Shown: positions 44,523-53,186 of the stretch, one piece after another | How the letters are laid out: each line of letters starts with the position of its first letter | How positions within the stretch are numbered: position 1 is the first letter of the stretch | DNA from: Bog-532 sp963742875 | GTDB taxonomy: Bacteria > Actinomycetota > Actinomycetes > Streptosporangiales > Streptosporangiaceae | NCBI GenBank assembly: GCA_963742875.1 | Contig: CAVUNO010000015.1 | Location: 1 to 64,000, forward strand | Direction: 5' to 3' | DNA: 64,000 nt | Translations under genes and position numbers: made by a program | Notes under the pieces: model-generated | What the model saw: only the letters and a program-made list of their open reading frames with translations | Told to the model about the DNA's origin: nothing | Databases searched by the model: none

Positions 44523-45683
44523 TCATCCTCTGTTTCGGATAGTTCCGCGGAGAGCCCGCGCGATGACCATGCGCTGGATCTGGTTCGTGCCCTCGAAAAT
44601 CTGCGCCACCTTCGCCTCCCGCATATACCGCTCGACGGGGAAGTCGCGGGTGTAGCCCGCGCCGCCGAGCACCTGCACCGCATCTGTGGTCACGCGCATG
44701 GCCATGTCGGTCGCCACCAGTTTGGCAATGGACGCCTGGCGGTGGAACGGCAGGCCCCGGTCACGGCGGCGCGCAGCCTCCAGATACGTCGCGCGCGCCG
44801 ACTCCACCCCGGCCGCCATGTCGGCCAGCAGGAATTCCAGGCCCTGGAACTCGATGATCGGCCGGCCGAACTGCGTGCGCTGGGCCGCATACGCGACCGC
44901 CTCGTCCAGCGCGGCCTGGGCCAGGCCGACCGCGCACGCGGCGATGCCGAGCCGCCCGGAATCGAGCGCCTCCAGGGCCATCTTCAGGCCCTGGCCTTCG
45001 GCACCGAGCCGCCGCCGGGCCGGAACCCGAGCCCCATCGAAGAGAAGCTGCGCGGTCGGCGAGCCGGTCAGCCCCATCTTGTGCTCCAGCGCGCCCACGG
45101 TCAGGCCCGGCGTGCCCGCGTCGACCAGCAGGCAGCTGACCCCGCGGCCGCCCTCGTCGCTGGTGCGGACCATCACCGTGTAGAAGTCCGCCTGGCCGGC
45201 GTGCGTGATCCACGCCTTCGTCCCGCTGACCACGTAGTCGTGGCCGTCCCGGACGGCGCGGGCGGATAGCGCCGCCGCGTCCGAGCCCGCGTGCGGCTCC
45301 GACAGCGCGTACGCGCCGAGCAGGTCGCCGGCCAGCATTGCGGCCAGCCATTCCTCCCGCTGCTCATCGGTGCCGAGCCGGGAAAGCGGATAACAGGACA
45401 TGGTGTGCACGGACAGGCCGACCCCGACCGTCATCCACGCCGCGGCCAGTTCCTCCAGCACCTGGAGATAGACCTCGTAGCTGACGTCGCCACCGCCCCA
45501 GCGCTCCGGGTACGGCAGCCCCAGCAGCCCGCTCTTGCCCAGCAGGCGGAACTTCTCCCGCGGGAACCGGTCCTCCGCCTCGTACTGGCTGGCGATGGGC
45601 CTCAGCTCGGACACGGCGATGTCGTGCGCCAGGCCCACCAGTTCCTCGGCCTCGGCGCTGGGCAGCAAGCGTTCGACCGGCAT
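44523..45683 (-). CDS. Acyl-CoA dehydrogenase
   Basis: 386 residues. VSELRPIASQYEAEDRFPRE at the N-terminus, AYALSEPHAGSDAAALSARA and AWITHAGQADFYTVMVRTSD in the middle domain, RTQFGRPIIEFQGLEFLLAD and VLGGAGYTRDFPVERYMREA, then IFEGTNQIQRMVIARALRG, where Glu of FEGT is the catalytic base. It is 31 nt downstream of gltX and directly upstream of the SDR. Its 3' end resembles, at protein level, the three short repeats at 54-62 kb, but is clearly a different gene copy. Confidence 0.9.
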   Translation of the reverse strand: MPVERLLPSAEAEELVGLAHDIAVSELRPIASQYEAEDRFPREKFRLLGKSGLLGLPYPERWGGGDVSYEVYLQVLEELAAAWMTVGVGLSVHTMSCYPLSRLGTDEQREEWLAAMLAGDLLGAYALSEPHAGSDAAALSARAVRDGHDYVVSGTKAWITHAGQADFYTVMVRTSDEGGRGVSCLLVDAGTPGLTVGALEHKMGLTGSPTAQLLFDGARVPARRRLGAEGQGLKMALEALDSGRLGIAACAVGLAQAALDEAVAYAAQRTQFGRPIIEFQGLEFLLADMAAGVESARATYLEAARRRDRGLPFHRQASIAKLVATDMAMRVTTDAVQVLGGAGYTRDFPVERYMREAKVAQIFEGTNQIQRMVIARALRGTIRNRG

Positions 45684-45714
45684 AGCGTCACCCTAGCTGG
45701 GCGCCCCGCGACGC

Positions 45715-47364
45715 TTACGCAGGCGGCCCGGCTACCGCCCGGACCCGGCGCACGACCTCATCGGCGCCCAGCACCCCGGCAACGGCGGCGAGGTCGGGGC
45801 TGCGGGTCGTCCCGGTCAGCAGCACCCGGATGACCTGCGACGCGTCCCGGATCGAGCCCCGGTAACTCTCCGGATCCTGCTTGTAGGCCTTCTGGTTCGG
45901 CGCGAATCCCAGCCGCGCGGCGAGGTTGCGGATCTGGCCGAACCACTCGATGTCCGGCGCCGGCGGCTGGTACCCCTCAGCGAAGTCCTCCGCCACCGAA
46001 CGAACTATCCCAGGGTCCAGCCCGCCGAACCGGGGATCGGCCGCATCGGTCACCGGCTCGAAGATCTCCGGGAAGAAGTACCCGTACACGGCGCGGAAGT
46101 CGGCCCAGCGGCGCAGGTCCTTGCGCGGGTTGGGGACACCCTCGCGCTCGATGGCCAGCGCCCCCAGCGCCAGGTCCGATTCCGCGGCCAGCACCTCGGC
46201 CAGCGGCGGGTCAGAGGCCTGCGCCCAGGTGATGACCCGGGCCAGGATGTCGGCGGCGGGCAGGGTGGCGATGTAGTCGGCGCTGATGTCATCGAGCTTG
46301 ACCAGGTCGACCAGCGGCCCGGCCGCGCCGAAATCATCCAGGCTGATCGGCGTGGCCAGCGCCTCGGGCAGGGGCACCTCGGCCAGCCTCCCGTTGGCCA
46401 GGCCACGCAGGTAATACTCCACCGCCCCGGCCGGGTAGCCCAGCTCGATGTAGAAACCGACGCTGGCTTCCGGATCCCTGCGCTTGGACAGCTTGCGGCG
46501 GCTGCCGCCGTCCTGCTTCATCAGCGGGGCGATGTGCGCGTAGCGCACCCGGGGGAAGCCCAGCGCGTCGGACAGCTGGTGGTGCAGCGGCACCGAGGAG
46601 ATCCACTCGTCGCCCCGGATGACCAGGCTGACCCGCATGAGGTGGTCGTCGACCGCGTGCGCGAAATGGTACGTCGGCAGGCGCAGCGGCTGTTCGCTGC
46701 TCTTCAGGATGACGGCGTCGTTGCGGTTGTCGTCGGCGGTGATCTCGCCGCGGATCGCGTCGGTGTAGCTGACCCGGGAGGCGGTGCCCGGCGCACGGAA
46801 CCGGACCACGTACGGGTCACCGGCCGCGAGCCGTTCGCGGACCTGCTCCCCGGCGGCGTCCCGCCAGATCGCCCACGGCCCGTAGTAGCCCGGCAGCGCG
46901 CCGGCCGCCCGCTGGCGGGCGCTGATGTCCTCCAGTTCCGCCTTGGTCGCGAAGCACAGGTACGCCTGGCCCTGGCGGAGCATCTCGCGCACGTAGGTCA
47001 GGTAGATCTCCTGGCGGCTCGACTGGACGTACGGGCCGTACTGGCCGCTGAGGTCGTCTTCCTGCGGGCTGATCGAGAAGTACGCCAGCGCGTCCGCGAA
47101 CTGTTCGACGGCGCCCTCGGTGACCCGGGCCTGGTCGGTGTCCTCGATCCGCAGCAGGTAGGTGCCACCCGAATGCAGCGCGATGTCCGCGTCGATGATC
47201 GCCACGTACACCCCGCCGATGTGCAGGTAACCCGTGGGGCTGGGCGAGAACCGGGTGACTTCGGCGCCGGCGGGCAGGTCACGCGGCGGGTACCGCCGTT
47301 CCCATTCGTCCGGGCCGGGCAGGCCCTGCGGGAACAGCGAATCGATCAGGTCGGGGCTGAGCAT
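45715..47364 (-). CDS. gltX: Glutamyl-tRNA synthetase-like protein, divergent
   Basis: 549 residues, class I. TRFSPSPTGYLHIGGVYVAI contains the HIGG form of the HIGH motif and SRRKLSKRRDPEASVGFYIE the KLSKR form of KMSKS. LRIEDTDQARVTEGAVEQFA, NDAVILKSSEQPLRLPTYHF and LVIRGDEWISSVPLHHQLSD are the amino-acid and ATP site blocks. The N-terminal 35 residues (SPDLIDSLFPQGLPGPDEW) and several core replacements differ from the usual actinobacterial GltX, suggesting a second, horizontally acquired or specialised GluRS. It leads the minus-strand run that includes folP2. Confidence 0.85.
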   Translation of the reverse strand: MLSPDLIDSLFPQGLPGPDEWERRYPPRDLPAGAEVTRFSPSPTGYLHIGGVYVAIIDADIALHSGGTYLLRIEDTDQARVTEGAVEQFADALAYFSISPQEDDLSGQYGPYVQSSRQEIYLTYVREMLRQGQAYLCFATKAELEDISARQRAAGALPGYYGPWAIWRDAAGEQVRERLAAGDPYVVRFRAPGTASRVSYTDAIRGEITADDNRNDAVILKSSEQPLRLPTYHFAHAVDDHLMRVSLVIRGDEWISSVPLHHQLSDALGFPRVRYAHIAPLMKQDGGSRRKLSKRRDPEASVGFYIELGYPAGAVEYYLRGLANGRLAEVPLPEALATPISLDDFGAAGPLVDLVKLDDISADYIATLPAADILARVITWAQASDPPLAEVLAAESDLALGALAIEREGVPNPRKDLRRWADFRAVYGYFFPEIFEPVTDAADPRFGGLDPGIVRSVAEDFAEGYQPPAPDIEWFGQIRNLAARLGFAPNQKAYKQDPESYRGSIRDASQVIRVLLTGTTRSPDLAAVAGVLGADEVVRRVRAVAGPPA

Positions 47365-47429
47365 GGGCAGGCGGCTCCATCAGAAACGGACGACAGGTCA
47401 GCCTACCGTGCGGCCGCCGGGGGCCCGTC

Positions 47430-47530
47430 CGGATGCCGTACGGGACCAGCTCGAGCGCGATGTTCTTCATTAGCCCGATGACCCCGTGCTTGGCCGCCAT
47501 GTAATGCGCGTAGTTCAGGCCCGGCAGTTG
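47430..47530 (-). pseudogene. SDR active-site fragment
   Basis: LNYAHYMAAKHGVIGLMKNI followed by ALELVPYGIR is the YxxxK helix of a short-chain dehydrogenase with nothing recognisable around it. A further minus-strand piece at about 47545-47625 (RERYLRLYTDPADDVAVGWV) looks like protein but I cannot place it. The rest of 47365-47779 holds nothing I recognise. Confidence 0.55.
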
Positions 47531-47779
47531 GGCGTTGCCGCCTGTCCTGTAGGTTCTCGACCCAGCCGACGGCGACGTCGTCGGCTGGGTCGGTGTACAG
47601 GCGCAGGTAGCGCTCGCGTGGGCGATCAAGTGTGCCAGGTCGGGGAGGAGGACCTGGTGGGGCCTCTGCTCAAGCTGGTCGCGGCCGTGCTGGCTGAAAG
47701 CGGGGGCACCATCTGATGCGGTCAGATCGATGGTCGTTCACCATGCGTAAAGGGCGGTGGCCGGGCGAATCGGGGGCGA

Positions 47780-48730
47780 TCACGCGGTGCGGAACCGGAA
47801 GCCGGCCGCGAGGAGCCTTGGCAGCACAATCTTGAGAGCCGCCACGGTCTCGGCGCGACGGCCGCCGCCATCGTGCTCCAGGATGATCGAACCGGACCCG
47901 GTGTTACGCATGATGTTCGTGACAATGGCGTTGACGCCCGGATTGGACCAGTCTTGCGGATCCACCGACCAGCCCAGCGGCGCCAGCTGCATCTGCCCGC
48001 ACAGCTTCAGTACGATCGGCGACCACGCGCCGTAAGGCGCGCGGAACATGCCGGGACGCCTTCCGGTCACATTCTGTATTGCGTCGTTGGCCCGGCTCAT
48101 CTGGTCCTGTACCGCAGCCGGCGCCAGCGCGGAGAGCCTCGCGTGCGTCCAGGTGTGATTGGCAATAGCGTGGCCGGCGTCAGCCACCTCGCGGGCGATG
48201 CCGGGGTGGGCGGCGACGCGGGCGCCGACCATGCAGAATGTGGCCGTCACCCCGTATTTGTGCAGCAAGCGGAGGACCTGCGGTGTGTAGAAGGCGCTGG
48301 GGCCGTCGTCGATGGTGACCGCTATCGCCATCGGGCCGTCGTCGATGTGCTGAATGGGCCGGTCATACGCGCTCCCGCGCGGTGCAGAGCGCGGTTCGCC
48401 GGCGGCCCCGTTCCCGCCATGGTGCGGCGTGGCGGTGCTCCCCGCGCTCGGCTGCCCGGCCGCGCGGGCAGGGCTGTCCGATCCGGTTGAACTGCTGCGC
48501 ATGGCCGACCCCCCGGGCCGGGCTGCCGGATCCGCTCCGGCCGGTACGTTCGGCCGGCGGGGCGTCCCCGACGGTGCATCCTGGGCCTGGCAGGCGACGC
48601 ATTCGGCCAGCATCATCCCGCCGGCCGCGAGGAGCACCCGGCGGGAAATGGCCGGCCGTCTCAGCGCCGGCCGGTTGTCGCTGTCCACATGGGCCCCCGG
48701 TCCGTGGCTCTTCGAGGCCTGCCTCCTCAT
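47780..48730 (-). CDS. Secreted polysaccharide deacetylase (NodB domain)
   Basis: 316 residues. An N-terminal twin-arginine-like signal (ISRRVLLAAGGMML, with LAEC as an imperfect lipobox) and a Ser/Gly/Pro-rich linker to residue 130 precede the NodB domain. IAVTIDDGPSAFYTPQVL is motif 1 with the catalytic and metal-binding Asp pair, HAIANHTWTHARLSAL motif 2 (HxxxH), MFRAPYGAWSP motif 3, VDPQDWSNPG motif 4 and IILEHDGGG motif 5. It would remove acetyl or other N-acyl groups from cell-wall glycans outside the membrane. Intact. Confidence 0.9.
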   Translation of the reverse strand: MRRQASKSHGPGAHVDSDNRPALRRPAISRRVLLAAGGMMLAECVACQAQDAPSGTPRRPNVPAGADPAARPGGSAMRSSSTGSDSPARAAGQPSAGSTATPHHGGNGAAGEPRSAPRGSAYDRPIQHIDDGPMAIAVTIDDGPSAFYTPQVLRLLHKYGVTATFCMVGARVAAHPGIAREVADAGHAIANHTWTHARLSALAPAAVQDQMSRANDAIQNVTGRRPGMFRAPYGAWSPIVLKLCGQMQLAPLGWSVDPQDWSNPGVNAIVTNIMRNTGSGSIILEHDGGGRRAETVAALKIVLPRLLAAGFRFRTA

Positions 48731-49161
48731 TCAGTCCTCACTGTAAGACTGTCCAGCTTCACGATAGGTCGTCCTCGGCACAGCAATCGCCCAGAGAGGG
48801 AGATGACCAGCAATGACTGCGAGGCAGCCTCGGACCATGGGCGAACGGGGGCCCTGCGCCTGGCCAGGTCCGGGACCCCGTTGGCGCGGGCAGGACCGCA
48901 CCATGCGGTGGTTCGGTCCTGCCCACCTGGCCAGTCTGCCGTGCAATTCCGGGATGTAAGGCCATCTTGGGTACTTTCGCCAGCCGGGCCGGGCTGTTCA
49001 GAACGGCGGTCGCTCGCCACCAGCCTTGAAGTCGTGGGGCGGGTCGTACCAGGTTGACCGGCACCCAACGCCTTCGGCACCACCAACTCCGTCGTTATCG
49101 TTGACTTTCCGGAGCACACCCTCGAGCTCGCGGCATAACCTCGGCGTCCGCTGAACGGCCG
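48731..49161. other. Intergenic region with long hairpin
   Basis: No gene recognised in 430 bp between two minus-strand genes. It contains the nested hairpin at 48861-48933, upstream of the deacetylase gene. Confidence 0.5.
48861..48933. repeat. Nested 73-nt hairpin
   Basis: The outer arms TGGCCAGGT (48861-48869) and ACCTGGCCA (48925-48933) and the inner arms GGGCAGGACCG (48888-48898) and CGGTCCTGCCC (48914-48924) are all perfect, with a CACC/GGTG tip. It could be the terminator of the gene at 49162-51483, a structured leader of the deacetylase gene or a small mobile repeat. Confidence 0.6.
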
Positions 49162-51483
49162 CTAGAGCGTGCCGCTGCGCTGGAGGCCGAGGTAGGTGAG
49201 CCAGCCGGCCGGGATCGGGAGCCAGAAGGTGGCCACGCGGAATACCAGCACCGCGGGGATGGCCTCGTGGGCGGGGATGCCCATGCCGGTGAGCCCGGCG
49301 GCCAGGACGGCTTCCACTCCCCCGAGTCCGCCGGGCGTGGGGGCGGCCGAGCCGACCGCGTTACCGGCGAGGTACACGACCGAGGCGGGAAGGATCGCCG
49401 GGTGGGCACCCACCGCATAGAGCGACGCGAAAAAGGCCACCAGGTAGGCGGCGGTGAGCAGCAGGTTCGCGCCCGCGCTGGCCGCGAGCCGCAGCGGATG
49501 GGACAGAGCGTCCAGGAAGCGGGGCCAGATGCCCCGCAGGTACGGCCAGACGATGCGGTGCAGCTGTGCGCGGGTCTGCGGTATCGCGATCAGGATGGCG
49601 GCCGCACCGGCGATCACCGCCAGCGCGATGAGCACGTCGGCCCCCGGCACGATCTTGAAACGGCTCAGCCCGGACCCGGTGAGCAGGCCGAGGGCCACCA
49701 GCAACAGGACGGTCGTGACCAAGTTCACCAGCTGTGACAGCGTGACCGCCGCGGTGATCGAGCCCTCGTCCACATCCTGCCGGTGCAGGTAGCGGGCGTT
49801 GACCGCCACGTGGCCGACGGACGGGGGCATCGCCACCCCCACGAAGGCCGTCGAGAGCTGGACGAGGAACCCACGGATGGGGGACAGCCGTTTCGGCACG
49901 AAAGCGGCCAGGTTGGCGGCGGCCGCGAAGTAGGTGAGGGCCGACGCGGCGACGGCGACCGCGAACCAGCCGAGGTTCGTATGGCGCAGCGTCCCGAGCA
50001 GGTTGACCTTCGAGATTTCGCCGATGAGCAGGTAGGCCGCGATGGTAAGGGCGATCGCGCTGAGGACGGTCCGCCAGCGGAACCGTTCCAGGCGGGCGAC
50101 GGGCGCCGCGGTGTCCGGGCCCAGCAGCTCGTGGCGGACCTGGGTCAGGCAGCCTTCGGCGCTGCGCATGGCCGACCATCCCCACGGCGCCAGGGCGAGC
50201 GGCTGCATGACCGCGGCGACGGCATTCTCGTCCACCGGGCCGTATCCCGCTCGCAGGGCCCGGACGGCGTTGGCCGGTCCCGCGGCCCGTCCGAGGGTGG
50301 CCAGGAGCTGGGCCAGGTCGAGCCGCCGGACCAGCACGCTCGCCCCGGGCACGGCCGCCTCCAGCGACCTGAAGCCGGCCGTCCCGTTCACCAGCAGGTT
50401 GCCGGGACGCAGATCGCGGTGCGCGATGCCCGCGTCATGCAGTGCGCGCAGCGAGGTGAACAGGGCCGTTGCGTCCTCAACGCTGACCGTCCCGCCGAGG
50501 TCGTTGCCCCGCGGCCTGGCCACCGCGAGCATGAGCGTCTCGTTCGGCATCTCTTCGAGGAGCAGCACGGAAGGGCTCAGCACGCCGGCCTTCTGGGCCA
50601 GCGAGCTGGCCAGCGCCAGTTGCTGGAGCTGGGCGCGCGAGCTGAGCGGGACGTACCCCGCGGCGACCGGCCGCAGCCGGATCAGGGACCACAGCCGTCG
50701 CGCGACACCCGAACCCCGGGTGTCGCGGTCCGCGAGGTGCACGTCGACCGCGGTGCCGTCGGCGAGGGTGCCTTCCATCCGGCCCTGGTTCTGGGGATCG
50801 GGCCGGGCGAGGCTGCTCATGTCCACACCGCGGTCGTTCAGCCAGGCCATCAGCTCGCTGGTGGCGGGGCGGACCGACGCCGCGCGCAGCAGCCAGCGCA
50901 CCAGCCAGCCGGTCATCAGCCCGCCGAACAGCACGATCACCACGGCGAAGGGCGTGAGCGCGTCGATGGCGAGCCCGGTGAGCAGCAGGGCGGTCGCCGA
51001 GCCCATGCAGCGGCGGAACCAGCGCGAGCGCCGGGCCAGGTCGCTGCCGACCAGGAACGCCACGAACGCAGACTCGATCACGAAATACAAGGGGTTCTTG
51101 CCGTGGATCACCGCGTCCGCGACGGAACCGTTCTGCACCCGCCAGATGATCCACACCGCGATCGCGGCCGCCGCGGCCGTGAGCGCCGCGGAGCCCGCGT
51201 TCAGCGCGTCCCGCCACGCCCTCCGTACCAGGACGAAGAGGACCAGGCCCGCGAACAGGAAGCAGCCGATGCCGACGACCACCGCGGCCAGCGAGGCCAG
51301 CCAGCGGGGGATGTGCTCCAGCGCGCGCGAGACGTCGTTGGCGAGCTCAGTACTGCCGAGCGGGAGGGCCCGGATTGAGCCGACGACGACGAGGACGACC
51401 GCCAGCGACAGCACCCCGAACAGCAGATCCGTCGGACGGCGGACGCGTTCGTCCCCCGGTGAAACCCGCGGCGGGGACGTCAC
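49162..51483 (-). CDS. Lysylphosphatidylglycerol synthase TM domain protein with kinase-like middle
   Basis: 773 residues from the GTG at 51483. The N-terminal third has six or more membrane spans (LLFGVLSLAVVLVVVGSIRA, LASLAAVVVGIGCFLFAGL, LTPFAVVIVLFGGLMTGWLV). Residues about 230-400 resemble a protein kinase/aminoglycoside phosphotransferase fold, with RALHDAGIAHRDLRPGNLLV as the HRD catalytic loop, though the glycine loop is unclear. The C-terminal 300 residues form a YbhN/UPF0104 flippase-like domain (AFVGVAMPPSVGHVAVNARY, GSAAPTPGGLGGVEAVLAAG). Probably handles a lipid-linked or cell-envelope substrate; the kinase part may be regulatory or inactive. Confidence 0.8.
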   Translation of the reverse strand: MTSPPRVSPGDERVRRPTDLLFGVLSLAVVLVVVGSIRALPLGSTELANDVSRALEHIPRWLASLAAVVVGIGCFLFAGLVLFVLVRRAWRDALNAGSAALTAAAAAIAVWIIWRVQNGSVADAVIHGKNPLYFVIESAFVAFLVGSDLARRSRWFRRCMGSATALLLTGLAIDALTPFAVVIVLFGGLMTGWLVRWLLRAASVRPATSELMAWLNDRGVDMSSLARPDPQNQGRMEGTLADGTAVDVHLADRDTRGSGVARRLWSLIRLRPVAAGYVPLSSRAQLQQLALASSLAQKAGVLSPSVLLLEEMPNETLMLAVARPRGNDLGGTVSVEDATALFTSLRALHDAGIAHRDLRPGNLLVNGTAGFRSLEAAVPGASVLVRRLDLAQLLATLGRAAGPANAVRALRAGYGPVDENAVAAVMQPLALAPWGWSAMRSAEGCLTQVRHELLGPDTAAPVARLERFRWRTVLSAIALTIAAYLLIGEISKVNLLGTLRHTNLGWFAVAVAASALTYFAAAANLAAFVPKRLSPIRGFLVQLSTAFVGVAMPPSVGHVAVNARYLHRQDVDEGSITAAVTLSQLVNLVTTVLLLVALGLLTGSGLSRFKIVPGADVLIALAVIAGAAAILIAIPQTRAQLHRIVWPYLRGIWPRFLDALSHPLRLAASAGANLLLTAAYLVAFFASLYAVGAHPAILPASVVYLAGNAVGSAAPTPGGLGGVEAVLAAGLTGMGIPAHEAIPAVLVFRVATFWLPIPAGWLTYLGLQRSGTL

Positions 51484-51693
51484 ATCGCGCGCTTGTTCCC
51501 GCCTGACGGCATTTCGGCCCGGCAGCTCCGCCCCCTCCCCTCCGGCCTTCCTGTTCCGGCCGGTTACCCGGCCTTACGTTCAGCATTCCCGGTAATGACC
51601 GGGCTCACGTCTTTTCCACCATCATCACCTCGCAGTATGACTGGCCGTTCAGCGGGTTGCGCCGGCTGCCCAGCGGCGCAGGCTGGCATGACG

Positions 51694-51785
51694 TCACTCC
51701 CTCCCGGGGACGACCATCCCGGCATCGTAGGCGCGGATGACGGCCTGCACCCGGTCGCGCAGGCCGAGCTCAGCGTGGGAACGGG
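51694..51785 (-). pseudogene. LuxR-family response regulator C-terminal scrap
   Basis: RSHAELGLRDRVQAVIRAYD followed by AGMVVPGRE and a stop is the last helix of a LuxR-type HTH output domain. Nothing of the rest is seen. The sequence between the preceding gene (start 51483) and this point has no gene, only a small CCCGGT/ACCGGG dyad at 51588-51603. Confidence 0.55.
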
Positions 51786-51805
51786 GCCCGGCTGACCGCC
51801 CGCCA

Positions 51806-51982
51806 CCCATTCGGGACTGCGGGCTGCTGGACGGGCTCGACGGTGACCGGCAGCTGGCCAGCCAGCACCGGCTGCTTGCGGTCCGCGGCCAACTGCACGA
51901 AATAGCCGGTGACCGCGCCGCGGCGCGCGCCGCCTACCTGGCCGCCGCCCGCCGGACCACCAGCCTCCCCCAGAAGCGCTAG
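51806..51982 (+). pseudogene. ECF sigma factor (DUF6596 type) C-terminal scrap
   Basis: LLDGLDGDRQLASQHRLLAV, RGQLHEIAGDRAAARAAYLA and AARRTTSLPQKR, then a TAG; after the stop LERKAATLAGPEPAEL continues the expected sequence. This is the C-terminal TPR-like end of DUF6596-containing ECF sigma factors. The sigma-2 and sigma-4 domains are lost. Confidence 0.65.
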
Positions 51983-52027
51983 CTCGAGCGCAAGGCAGCC
52001 ACCCTCGCCGGCCCGGAGCCCGCGGAG

Positions 52028-52451
52028 TTACCAGATGCGGGCGCGGGTGGGGGTCACGCGGATCACATGCGGGTAGTCGCCGGCGAAGCTCTGCGGTGTC
52101 CAGCCGTAGTCGTCAATGAACCCGCGGTACTTGTCGATGTACTCCGGCACGGCGTCAGCCCGGGGGCCGTCCGGGTCGATCCGGGCGTCGCCCTCGAAGA
52201 TGACGTTGGCGCCGCCCCTCCCGTTGCCCTCCAGGTGCAGCGAAACGTGCGGATTGGCCTTGAGACTCTCGTTCTTCGGCCCGTTCCTGGCGCCGTAGAT
52301 CAGGAACTTCCCGTCCTGCCACAGGAACCAGACCGGGGTGGACTGCGGCTGCCCGGAACGGGGTCACGGTGGTCAGCCAGATGATCGGCTCGGATTGCAG
52401 GCGGCCCGCGGCCGCGGCGTGAGCGGGCTTTCCCTGATCCAGGATCGTCAT
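52028..52451 (-). pseudogene. PPOX/F420-dependent oxidoreductase family protein, frameshifted
   Basis: The ATG at 52451 gives QSEPIIWLTTVTP, then a shift near 52355 leads to GQPQSTPVWFLWQDGKFLIY, NGPKNESLKANPHVSLHLEG and VIRVTPTRARIW with stop at 52028. All blocks of a pyridoxamine 5'-phosphate oxidase-like F420-dependent enzyme (flavin-reductase-like split barrel) are present, so it is one indel from intact. These enzymes use F420 or FMN to reduce or protect small molecules in actinobacteria. Confidence 0.78.
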
Positions 52452-52506
52452 GGCTCAGTCCTACCAGAAGGAGACCGATCGCCCCGGGGAATACGCTGCG
52501 CGGGGA

Positions 52507-52690
52507 TTACCGGGGCCCCGTCTCCGCCGGGGAGAAGAACCAGTCGTTCAGTTGCTGCGGCGTCTGGGCGCGGGCGTTCGCCGAGGCCAGAATGTCCAGA
52601 TTCGGGCTGGTCCAGATCATCTGGCTGGTGCCGGTGGCGTCGTAGTAGCACGCCCAGGTCCCCTCCATCCCCCAGGTCGTCTGCACCTAT
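52507..52690 (-). pseudogene. C-terminal fragment of an unidentified protein
   Basis: One frame reads GMEGTWACYYDATGTSQMIW, SPNLDILASANARAQTPQQL and NDWFFSPAETGPR before a TAA. The composition looks like the end of a secreted or kinase-associated actinobacterial protein, but I do not recognise the family. Its upstream part is replaced by an opposite-strand oxidoreductase fragment. Confidence 0.4.
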
Positions 52691-53028
52691 CCGCCCATGG
52701 CCAGCGTGGGCATGCCGGCCGAACAGGCGCGGGCCGCCGGGATCGAGGTGATCACCGCGAGCACGGACCTGTCGGGGCTGGCGCGCCTGAACACCGACGG
52801 CGTGCCGGGGGCCGGCTGATCCTGGTCGCGGACCGGGCCCGAGAGGTGCTCGTCGGGGCCGCCGGGGTCGGGCCCGGCGCAGACGACTGGATCTCCGAGG
52901 CCAGTGTGGCGATCCGGGCCAGCGTTCCGCTGCGGATGCTCGCCGACGTTGTGCACCCCTTCCCGACCGTCGCCCAGGGCTACGAGGTCCCCCTGCGCGC
53001 GCTGGCCGCGCAGCTCGACCGCGCCTAA
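52685..53028 (+). pseudogene. Pyridine nucleotide-disulfide oxidoreductase C-terminus
   Basis: YPPMASVGMPAEQARAAGIE and VITASTDLSGLARLNTDGVP, then after a one-base shift near 52815 LILVADRAREVLVGAAGVGP, WISEASVAIRASVPLRMLAD and VVHPFPTVAQGYEVPLRALA. This is the dimerisation domain of dihydrolipoamide dehydrogenase/mercuric reductase-type flavoenzymes, with the HPFPT motif in the usual HxHPT position. The FAD and NAD domains are missing. Confidence 0.72.
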
Positions 53029-53186
53029 GTTGCACTCTTCTCGTCTTCTCGGCCGATCTTCTTGGCCGATCGCACTGAAACTTTCGACAGTGTGAGCGGT
53101 CATCTCCCGTCAGGACTATCGCCGGGACTAACGGCACTTGCCACGCTAGCGCCCCGGTTGCAGCGTCAAGGTAAGGGGTGGTGCAG

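Noticed and set aside
48731..49161. Short reading frames in the gap on both strands
   Set aside because: None has a start with a ribosome binding site or a recognisable protein; they overlap the large hairpin.
49783..51378. 531-codon plus-strand frame opposite the LPG-synthase-like gene
   Set aside because: Ar shadow frame in high-GC DNA, with an improbable Gly/Arg/His-rich product and no motifs.
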